Origin: an uncultured Clostridia bacterium
GTDB lineage: Bacteria; Bacillota; Clostridia; Oscillospirales; CAG-272
Assembly: GCA_945936265.1 (NCBI GenBank)
Contig: CAMETB010000026.1
Location: 1-13,794, forward strand
Direction: 5' to 3'
Length of the DNA: 13,794 bases
Under the pieces are notes generated by a model, which was not told where the DNA came from, ran no database searches, and saw only the letters and a list, made by a program, of their open reading frames with translations. A program made the position numbers and the translations under genes. Below, one piece after another: positions 1-5,539 of the stretch. The stretch's first letter is position 1. Every line of letters starts with the position of its first letter.

Positions 1-686
1 CCTTTCATAAGCTTATCTATATCTATTCCAGCAACTGCGATAGGTAAAAGACCTACCGGAGTAAGAACGGAAAATCTGCCGCCTACATCGTCGGGAATTA
101 CAAAAGTTTCATACCCGTTTGCATCGGAGAAATTCTTAAGCGTTCCCTTCGCTTTGTCCGTCGTTGCGAATATTCTCTCTTTCGCCCCGTCCTTACCGTA
201 TTTCTTTTCAAGCAGATCTCTGAAAATTCTGAACGCAATTGCAGGTTCCGTCGTCGTTCCCGATTTTGATACGACGTTTACGCATATATCCTTGCCATCG
301 CATATTTTCAGAAGATCGGAAAGTGCTGAAGAGCTTATCGAATTACCGGTGAAATAAATATCCGGGGTTTTCTTGTTCTTTATATTATTGTAAAGCGGGG
401 ATTTGATAAATTCTATTGCTGCCCTTGCGCCGAGGTACGAGCCGCCTATACCTATAACAACGAGTATATCGCAGGAATTTTGTATCTTTTTTGCCGCTTT
501 CTTTATTCTTTCAAATTCGTCTTTATCATAGTTTATGGGAAGATCAAGCCATCCGAGAAAATCGTTCCCTGCGCCGCTGTGCGAAAGCAGAGTCTCGTGC
601 GCTTTATGTACCTCCTCTGATATATCTTCTATTTCTTTCGCAGTAACATAATCGGAAAGAAATTTATCATTCAATGACAATACCAT
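1..686 (-). CDS. pgi: Glucose-6-phosphate isomerase, N-terminal half (cut by window edge)
   Basis: Interconverts glucose-6-phosphate and fructose-6-phosphate in the cytoplasm (glycolysis/gluconeogenesis). I translated the minus strand from ATG at 686 and obtained 228 open codons to the window edge, about half of the roughly 450 residues usual for the short Firmicute form. Visible motifs are the sugar-isomerase (SIS) glycine loop VIGIGGSYLGARA (77-89), the phosphate-binding SKSGTTTE (140-147), and the family signature around VGGRFSVLTPVG (201-212). The start is supported by GGAGG at 697-701, 10 nt upstream. It lies 85 bp downstream of the carboxypeptidase gene, with a weak promoter candidate of its own, so it is probably a separate transcription unit. 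The C-terminal catalytic residues are outside the window. Family assignment is firm. Confidence 0.96.
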   Translation of the reverse strand, partial: MVLSLNDKFLSDYVTAKEIEDISEEVHKAHETLLSHSGAGNDFLGWLDLPINYDKDEFERIKKAAKKIQNSCDILVVIGIGGSYLGARAAIEFIKSPLYNNIKNKKTPDIYFTGNSISSSALSDLLKICDGKDICVNVVSKSGTTTEPAIAFRIFRDLLEKKYGKDGAKERIFATTDKAKGTLKNFSDANGYETFVIPDDVGGRFSVLTPVGLLPIAVAGIDIDKLMK

Positions 687-719
687 GTTTTGATGTCCTC
701 CAAAATAAAATTCTTCTAT

Positions 720-748
720 ATGTTACTACAAATAAGATTAAAATTCAA
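720..748 (-). promoter_or_regulatory. Candidate sigma-A promoter for pgi
   Basis: Minus strand carries TTGAAT (743-748), a 17-bp spacer and TAACAT (720-725). Each hexamer matches consensus at 4 of 6 positions. It would give a leader of about 26 nt containing the GGAGG of pgi. Spacing and position are good but the boxes are weak, so this is a suggestion only. Confidence 0.35.
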
Positions 749-771
749 CAGGTTTACACTAAAAATTTACC

Positions 772-1926
772 TTATTTTAATAAAAAGTTTTCAAATACCC
801 TCTTCACATAGGTGAGAAAGTTAATTTTTTCAATATTTTCGGTACAACATATGTCGCTCTCACCTATAATTTCACCGTCTATTTTATAAACCGCATTGCC
901 TATTTTATCTCCTTCTTTAACGGGGGCGGATATTTTTTCGGGCAGATTCATCTCTACTGTTACCTTTGATTCGTTGCCCTTGTTTACAAGCGCCTCAAAG
1001 GGCTTAAGATAAGTTCCCGTATAATCCTTTTTTCCGCCGAGAACATAAACGTTTCCGCAGTCTTTTTGTTCCTGTGAGTATGCGGCATAATTCGCAAATC
1101 CGAAATCAAGGAGTTTTGATGCGCTTGCATTCCTTAAATCCGACGTTTCGGCACCCATTATTACGGCGATAAGGTGCAATCCGTCACGCTTTGCGCTTGC
1201 GCTGACGCAGAAGCCCGCCTTCGAGGTTGACCCGGTTTTAAGGCCTGTTGCTCCCCTGTAAAATCTTACAAGACGGTTAGTATTTGTAAGTCCGAATTCC
1301 CCGTTTCTTACCGTGTCCATCCAGATAGTCGTATATTCCATTACCTTTTCGTGTTTAAGGAGTTCTCTTGACATAAGCGCTATATCGTATGCGCTTGTAA
1401 GATGGTCTTTTACATCGTCGTCAAGACCCGTTACGTTTTCAAAATGCGTATCCTGCATGCCGAGTTCTTTTGCTCTTTTGTTCATCATATCGACGAAAGC
1501 GTCCTCGCTGCCCGCAACATTTTCGGCAAGTGTTAATGCCGCGTCATTCGCCGAGGCTATTATAACGCTTTTTAAAAGGTCCTCGACGCTCATGGTTTCT
1601 CCGGGCTCGAGATATATCTGAGAGCCGCCCATAGACGCGGCGTTTTCGCTGACAGATAAAATGTCGTCGTATTTAAGACTTCCCTTGTCTATCGCCTCGA
1701 ATACGAGCAAAAGAGTCATTATTTTCGTTACCGATGCGGGAGCCAGGCGCTCATGTTCGTTACAGGCGTATAAAACCGTTCCCGTATTCGCGTCCATAAG
1801 GAGCGCGCTTTTGGCATTCAGTTCAAGTTCCGGTTCCTTTATATCGAGTGAAAAAACCGAAAGCGACGCAAAAATGCAGAAAACAAGAGCAAAAAATATA
1901 GATACCGCTCTTTTTATAAAATTCAT
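772..1926 (-). CDS. dacF: Serine-type D-Ala-D-Ala carboxypeptidase (PBP5/DacF family, peptidase S11)
   Basis: Removes the terminal D-Ala from peptidoglycan pentapeptides at the outer face of the membrane, limiting cross-linking. 384 residues, normal for the family. An N-terminal signal peptide (about 1-26: basic MNFIKR, hydrophobic core, then SLSVFS) exports it. The three active-site motifs are intact: SVTK (S65-K68), SAN (125-127) and KTG (230-232) within GATGLKTGST. The remainder is the beta-rich PBP5 C-terminal domain, ending in a short hydrophobic/basic tail (NFLLK) that could touch the membrane. The start ATG at 1926 has GAGG at 1934-1937 with 7-nt spacing. A strong terminator separates it from the HPr-like gene upstream, and only about 40 bp remain for a promoter, where I find no good sigma-A boxes. 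In Bacillus, dacF is a forespore gene; the symbol here reflects family resemblance, and dacA or dacB would be equally arguable. Confidence 0.95.
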   Translation of the reverse strand: MNFIKRAVSIFFALVFCIFASLSVFSLDIKEPELELNAKSALLMDANTGTVLYACNEHERLAPASVTKIMTLLLVFEAIDKGSLKYDDILSVSENAASMGGSQIYLEPGETMSVEDLLKSVIIASANDAALTLAENVAGSEDAFVDMMNKRAKELGMQDTHFENVTGLDDDVKDHLTSAYDIALMSRELLKHEKVMEYTTIWMDTVRNGEFGLTNTNRLVRFYRGATGLKTGSTSKAGFCVSASAKRDGLHLIAVIMGAETSDLRNASASKLLDFGFANYAAYSQEQKDCGNVYVLGGKKDYTGTYLKPFEALVNKGNESKVTVEMNLPEKISAPVKEGDKIGNAVYKIDGEIIGESDICCTENIEKINFLTYVKRVFENFLLK

Positions 1927-1938
1927 AAAATCACCTCG

Positions 1939-1952
1939 GAATATCTATATTC
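1939..1952. repeat. Short inverted repeat between terminator and dacF ribosome-binding site
   Basis: GAATAT/ATATTC arms flank a 2-bp centre, just upstream of the dacF Shine-Dalgarno sequence. A similar palindrome (AGAATATATTCT) lies in the divergent region before the class A PBP gene. It could be an operator or part of a -10 region, but such AT-rich dyads also arise by chance. Confidence 0.25.
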
Positions 1953-1957
1953 GGGGC

Positions 1958-1990
1958 AAAAATAAAAAATGCCGCATATGCGGCATTTTA
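1958..1990 (-). terminator. Intrinsic terminator after the HPr-like gene
   Basis: A perfect 24-nt palindrome (1966-1989) centred on GCCGCATATGCGGC begins 8 nt past the HPr-like stop codon. On the minus strand it is followed by a T-rich tract (TTTTTTATTTTT, about 1959-1970, partly within the stem). This is a textbook Rho-independent terminator. Flanking A/T runs on both sides would let it also work weakly on the plus strand, but no plus-strand gene ends here. Confidence 0.9.
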
Positions 1991-1997
1991 TGTCCGT

Positions 1998-2228
1998 TCA
2001 GTCAACCATAAATCTCTTAAGTTCTTCAAAAAGTTTATCGGTATTGTCCGAATGTGCGGTAAGCGTTATTGTATTCATCAGGTCAAGACTGAAAATTCCC
2101 ATTATCGACTTGGCGTCAACAACATATCTGCCGCTTGACAAGTCTATTTCCATATCGTAACGGGTAACGATTTCGACAAAATCTCTTACGTCCTGAATTG
2201 AAGAAAGTCTGATTTTACAAGTTTTCAT
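1998..2228 (-). CDS. HPr-like protein lacking the phosphorylatable histidine
   Basis: 76 residues, close to the usual HPr length (about 85-90). The second half matches HPr well: VDAKSIMGIFSLDL (37-50) corresponds to the regulatory-serine loop (S41 aligning with Ser46 of Bacillus HPr), followed by an acidic/hydrophobic helix (LFEELKRFM) at the C-terminus. The first half has no G-x-H-A-R-P motif: the segment IRLSSIQDVRDFVEI contains no histidine, so it cannot be a normal PTS phosphocarrier. By inference it may be a Crh-like regulator or a structural homologue with another job. Start ATG at 2228 has AAGGAG at 2237-2242, 8 nt away. It is a monocistronic unit: a consensus promoter lies just upstream and a strong terminator just downstream. 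Fold assignment is good; function is unknown. Confidence 0.85.
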   Translation of the reverse strand: MKTCKIRLSSIQDVRDFVEIVTRYDMEIDLSSGRYVVDAKSIMGIFSLDLMNTITLTAHSDNTDKLFEELKRFMVD

Positions 2229-2261
2229 TTTAAACTCTCCTTACTTTATTTGTCTGACTAC

Positions 2262-2290
2262 ATTATACTATCACAAAAATTATTTGTCAA
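2262..2290 (-). promoter_or_regulatory. Consensus sigma-A promoter of the HPr-like gene
   Basis: Minus strand reads TTGACA (2285-2290), exactly 17 bp, then TATAAT (2262-2267). Both hexamers match consensus perfectly. The predicted start of transcription near 2255 gives a leader of about 27 nt carrying AAGGAG. This is the strongest promoter I can see in the window and implies high, probably constitutive, expression. Confidence 0.9.
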
Positions 2291-2299
2291 CATATTTTT

Positions 2300-2830
2300 T
2301 CAGTTTATAAGAGCAAATGCCAGAGCCACATACCCGTTATAAAGTAGCCAGAGGAAATGGATAGTTAAGCAAATCGTCCAGAGAGAATAAATTTTTACGC
2401 ACGAAAGAATACAAAGCAGGCAGAATATTTCCGCAATAATAAAGGCGAGAAACGCGACAAACGGTGCCGAAGCGCCGAAAAACAAAGGGTATGCGGTATA
2501 GATGAAAACCTGCATGATAACAAGGAAAAGCGCACATTTGAACGCCTGATTTTTTCTGTATTTTTCGCACCCGCAGAGTATGCCTGCGAGTATCGCCCCG
2601 CAAAAAGCAAATGATATTCCCCATATTATAAACATAAACGGGGTTTTCATAGCGCATCTCGGGAATACAAAGAAAAACGTTATTCTGTCAACTCTGCCGC
2701 CTATTATCCACGATATAATTCCTATCGCGAGAAAAATCGAAGCGCAAATAATCAACGCTTTTGCCCTTATCATTCTTATTTCTCTGTCTATTCTGTCAAA
2801 AAAGCAGGACAGTTTTTTAATAGCCTTCAA
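2300..2830 (-). CDS. TspO/MBR-like five-helix membrane protein (divergent)
   Basis: 176 residues from the chosen TTG start. Five hydrophobic segments at about 25-44, 65-86, 99-118, 121-144 and 148-173 give the five-helix plan and length of the TspO/peripheral benzodiazepine-receptor family, which binds porphyrins and related ligands in the membrane. Local resemblances are a PxxxxxxFxxxWG segment entering helix 2, a PLFFG segment after helix 3, and FLWLLYNGYVALAFALIN at the end, which echoes the W-x5-N-x-A-x3-L-N ending of TspO. It lacks most of the family's tryptophans (four remain), so the assignment is tentative. Start: GAGG (2839-2842) fits TTG at 2830 (8-nt spacing); the GTG at 2839 overlaps that ribosome-binding site and is unlikely. 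An ATG at about 2773 with no clear ribosome-binding site is a third option. There is no promoter between it and the PBP gene, and its ribosome-binding site lies in the PBP gene's terminator stem. Confidence 0.75.
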   Translation of the reverse strand: MKAIKKLSCFFDRIDREIRMIRAKALIICASIFLAIGIISWIIGGRVDRITFFFVFPRCAMKTPFMFIIWGISFAFCGAILAGILCGCEKYRKNQAFKCALFLVIMQVFIYTAYPLFFGASAPFVAFLAFIIAEIFCLLCILSCVKIYSLWTICLTIHFLWLLYNGYVALAFALIN

Positions 2831-2865
2831 AAAAATCACCTCACAACAATGTATGAGGCGATTTT
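2829..2865 (-). terminator. Intrinsic terminator of the class A PBP gene, overlapping the next gene's start
   Basis: Just after the PBP stop codon the minus strand folds AAAATCGCCTCA (2854-2865) against TGAGGTGATTTT (2832-2843): 12 pairs including one G-U, with a 10-nt loop, ending in a seven-T run (2829-2835). This fits a Rho-independent terminator. The 3' arm contains the GAGG that serves the TspO-like gene, so folding would also hide that ribosome-binding site. Confidence 0.75.
2839..2842 (-). promoter_or_regulatory. Ribosome-binding site choosing the TTG start of the TspO-like gene
   Basis: GAGG followed by TGATTTTT then TTG. The same GAGGTGATTTT string precedes the dacF ATG, which supports its use as a Shine-Dalgarno sequence here. 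It excludes the overlapping GTG at 2839. Confidence 0.6.
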
Positions 2866-2869
2866 CTTT

Positions 2870-5086
2870 TTAATTACCCTGTAAGTGCCTTTTTCTCGAT
2901 TCTATAAGATAGTCGGAATCTATTATCTTTACGTCATAGGGAAAGTCCGGGCGGCTATAATCGAGCAAACCGACCGTGCGCCTTGCGTAGCTCGGCGTGT
3001 GCGCTTCGGCTTCAAATCCGTCCCTTAAATCGATGGTAACGGGCTTGTGTATATTGCATTTTTCGGTGGGCTCCGTACCTTTTACAAAATATCCCGTCGA
3101 TATGCGGTTTCCTCTCGGGTCACCCGAATCCTCGCAATATTCCGCTTGGCAAACGTCATCGGAAATTGTAAAGCTTTTGGGGATTTCTATACCTTTATGA
3201 GCAAGCGACATAACCGCGTCAAATAATTGGCAAGACGGGTTTTTGCCATACGACATAGTGGTCGGAGTGTCAAAGCCGCACCAAACGCCGCAGACGTAAT
3301 ACGGAGTATATCCGATAAACCATTTATCGTAACTGTCGCTCGTTGTACCCGTTTTGCCCGCAACGTCAACTTTGTTTGCTATATCCATACCCTGTGCCGT
3401 ACCGCTTAACACAACATTCTGGAGCATTTTTGTCAATATGCAGGAGGTAGATTCCGATATTACCTGTTCCCTTTTCGTTTCCTTGGAAAGTATGACGTTG
3501 CCGTAGTTGTCGGTAACATAAAGATAAGTTTTCGGCGTGTTCATATATCCTCCGTTCGCTATCGGACAATAGGCGTTTGTCATATTTAAAACGCTCTCTC
3601 CGTAGGTTAACTGACCGAGTGCCAGAGGAGATGCGGATTTATCGCTTTTTGCGTTAAGTGACAGCCCGAACTTATCGGTTAAGAATTTATACGAGTTTTC
3701 TACACCTATTCTGTCAAGAAGTTTAACCGATACGGTATTTACGGAGTGTACAACCGCATAAGCCGAGGATATAAGCCCTCTGTAGACATTCGGAGAGTTC
3801 CTCGGCCACGGCTTTGCGTCCATTATTGAAAAGGGTGTGTCGTCAATGACTGTCGAGTAAGTTATAATACCGTTTTCAAGCGCCGGTGCATAGACGGAAA
3901 GGGGCTTCAATGCGGAGCCCGGAGGGCGCTTGGCGTCAGTTGCGTGATTGAAAATAAGATTTGCGTTTTTCTTGCCTATATCGCCCACTATTGCAAGAAT
4001 ATCCGAGGTTTCCGGGTCGAGTATAACACAGCCTGCGTTCGGATATTTTCCGTCACTTCCGGGAAGGATATATGCGCTGTAATTTTCAAACACGCTCTCG
4101 GCGTACTTCTGAATTTCTGGGTCTATTACCGAATAGATATTAAGTCCGCCCTTCATTATCATCATTTTGGCGGCTTTTTTTGAAATGCCGTATTCATTGG
4201 ACATATCCTCGCTGACTTCCTCTATAAGCGCTTCCGTGTACCACGAGTATATTCCGCTTGAACGCTCTTTTTCTATATCGGGATTTATGGAAAGCTCCTC
4301 GTTATAAGCCTCTTTATATTCCTCATCGGTTATCATTCCGTATTTCAGCATTTCTCCGAGTACCACTCTTCTGCGCTTTAAATTATTTTCGGGAAATCTG
4401 TACGGGTCATATTTGTAAGGATTTTTTACTATTGAGGCTATCGATGCACATTCGGCAATTGTCAAATTTGATACATCTTTACCGAAATAGAGTTGCGCCG
4501 CACTTCCTACTCCGTAACAGTTTTCGGAGAGATATACCACGTTGAGATAAAGTTCGAGAATCTCCGTTTTGCCGAGTTTCTTTTCAAGATTCAGCGCGCG
4601 GAAAATCTCCTCTACCTTTCTTTTCGGCGTGACGTTATTATCCCCCGTCAGATTTTTTATAAGTTGTTGCGTTATAGTTGAGCCTCCGTATCCTGATTCG
4701 TCAAACTTGAACACATAATTCAGGGAGGCTTTGGCAGTCCTTAACCAATCAACCCCATCGTGCTCAAAAAAGCGGTGGTCTTCAACCGCTATAAAAGCGT
4801 TTGCAAGCGCATCCGGCATAGAATAAAACGAGCACCACTCGCTCCTTTGAAGAAATATTTCTTCATCCTCAAGTTCTTTTGCCTCTCCTGCCCGCCTTGC
4901 TCTGTTTTCATAATCGAAATAATATATTTTAGTGACGGAAGACGCGCCTGTCCTTATAAGCCCGAGGTCCATCTCCTTGTCGATTTTTTTGTCGATATAA
5001 ATGCCTGTGACAACCGAAGCAAGCAGGAATATCGAAAAAAGCGATAAAATAATCTTTATCCATAAGCGTTTTTTTAATTTTTTCAA
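2870..5086 (-). CDS. Class A penicillin-binding protein (bifunctional transglycosylase/transpeptidase, PBP1A type)
   Basis: Polymerises lipid II into glycan strands and cross-links them outside the membrane. 738 residues. A short basic cytoplasmic tail (KKLKKR) and a single membrane anchor (about 10-31) come first. The GT51 transglycosylase shows EDHRFFEHDG (102-111, catalytic E102), GGSTITQQLIKN (134-145), RKVEEIFRALNLEK (156-169) and LELYLNVVYL (177-186). The transpeptidase has SALK (S391-K394), SVN (448-450) and KTGTT (578-582). The C-terminal stretch with C646, C651 and C677 around YFVKGTEPTEKC is common in clostridial PBP1 proteins. The start is TTG at 5086, supported by AAGGAG 9 nt upstream; no ATG is better placed. 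It diverges from the BofC-like gene and ends at a terminator. Names such as ponA or pbpF are possible, but I cannot choose between them. Confidence 0.97.
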   Translation of the reverse strand: MKKLKKRLWIKIILSLFSIFLLASVVTGIYIDKKIDKEMDLGLIRTGASSVTKIYYFDYENRARRAGEAKELEDEEIFLQRSEWCSFYSMPDALANAFIAVEDHRFFEHDGVDWLRTAKASLNYVFKFDESGYGGSTITQQLIKNLTGDNNVTPKRKVEEIFRALNLEKKLGKTEILELYLNVVYLSENCYGVGSAAQLYFGKDVSNLTIAECASIASIVKNPYKYDPYRFPENNLKRRRVVLGEMLKYGMITDEEYKEAYNEELSINPDIEKERSSGIYSWYTEALIEEVSEDMSNEYGISKKAAKMMIMKGGLNIYSVIDPEIQKYAESVFENYSAYILPGSDGKYPNAGCVILDPETSDILAIVGDIGKKNANLIFNHATDAKRPPGSALKPLSVYAPALENGIITYSTVIDDTPFSIMDAKPWPRNSPNVYRGLISSAYAVVHSVNTVSVKLLDRIGVENSYKFLTDKFGLSLNAKSDKSASPLALGQLTYGESVLNMTNAYCPIANGGYMNTPKTYLYVTDNYGNVILSKETKREQVISESTSCILTKMLQNVVLSGTAQGMDIANKVDVAGKTGTTSDSYDKWFIGYTPYYVCGVWCGFDTPTTMSYGKNPSCQLFDAVMSLAHKGIEIPKSFTISDDVCQAEYCEDSGDPRGNRISTGYFVKGTEPTEKCNIHKPVTIDLRDGFEAEAHTPSYARRTVGLLDYSRPDFPYDVKIIDSDYLIESRKRHLQGN

Positions 5087-5167
5087 GATAAAAATCTCCT
5101 TACTTCGTATATATCACTATTATTTGCGCAACAATAGAATATATTCTTTGGTAAGGAGTTTAAAAAA
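5087..5167. promoter_or_regulatory. Divergent intergenic region between the PBP and BofC-like genes
   Basis: 81 bp must hold promoters for both directions. It contains two perfect palindromes, TTGCGCAA (5124-5131) and AGAATATATTCT (5136-5147), plus mirrored ribosome-binding sites CTCCTTAC (5096-5103) and GTAAGGAG (5151-5158). The best sigma-A-like candidate for the PBP gene is TTGTTG-17-TATACG on the minus strand, which is weak. No convincing sigma-A promoter is seen for the plus strand, leaving an alternative sigma factor possible. The palindromes are candidate operator sites only. Confidence 0.4.
5096..5101 (-). promoter_or_regulatory. Ribosome-binding site supporting the TTG start of the PBP gene
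   Basis: AAGGAG on the minus strand, 9 nt before TTG at 5086. Reading upstream of this TTG leaves no room for another start with a ribosome-binding site, so the unusual initiation codon is well supported. Confidence 0.8.
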
Positions 5168-5539
5168 ATGGAATCCGAAAACACAAACGAGTTGTACATT
5201 GAAAAAAAGTATTTTTATTTTACGGTCTTTCTGATTTTATTGCTTTTCGCCGCGTCGCTTATGACATGCTTTTTCGTTTTTGATTCAAAGCTTGAAAAAA
5301 TAGCCTCCCCGAAAAACGATACGGGCGCGTTGCCGGTAATAAACATATCGGAGGACAATGATGATTATGAGGTTAAGGAATACAACGGCAGAATAGGAGT
5401 ATTTGAAGACGGCTCACTCCTTTATACGCTTGATGTTTATGTATTCACTCTGCCGAAAAGCGATCAGAAACTCCTCTCCGACGGCATAAAAGCCGAAAGC
5501 AAAGAGGAGTTGAACAGGATTCTCGAAGAATACTATTGA
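5168..5539 (+). CDS. Small membrane-anchored protein with a BofC-like C-terminal domain
   Basis: 123 residues; the only rightward gene in the window. It has a short acidic N-terminus, one transmembrane helix (about 17-38), a linker, and a compact domain (about 67-123) reading YEVKEYNGRIGVFEDG, then DVYVFTLPKSDQKLLSDGI, then EELNRILEEYY. That pattern (exposed strand with NGRIGVF, LP-x-x-DQ, GI, then EEL-x-x-x-LE-x-Y) is what I recall of the BofC C-terminal domain family in Clostridia; in Bacillus, BofC restrains the SpoIVB protease in the intermembrane space of the spore. The assignment is by eye and tentative. Start ATG at 5168 has AAGGAG at 5153-5158 (9-nt spacing). It diverges from the class A PBP and its TGA stop directly abuts the dnaE stop with no base between. 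A cell-envelope or sporulation role is inference. Confidence 0.85.
   Translation: MESENTNELYIEKKYFYFTVFLILLLFAASLMTCFFVFDSKLEKIASPKNDTGALPVINISEDNDDYEVKEYNGRIGVFEDGSLLYTLDVYVFTLPKSDQKLLSDGIKAESKEELNRILEEYY

Noticed and set aside
687..771. Terminator after dacF in the gap before pgi
   Set aside because: The gap is AT-rich, but I find no stem of useful length followed by a T-run.
5469..5511. Inverted repeat AACTCCTCT/AGAGGAGTT with a nested CGGC/GCCG hairpin near the end of the BofC-like gene, considered as a dnaE terminator
   Set aside because: No T-run follows on either strand and the repeat lies in codons of the small gene, so a Rho-independent terminator is not supported.
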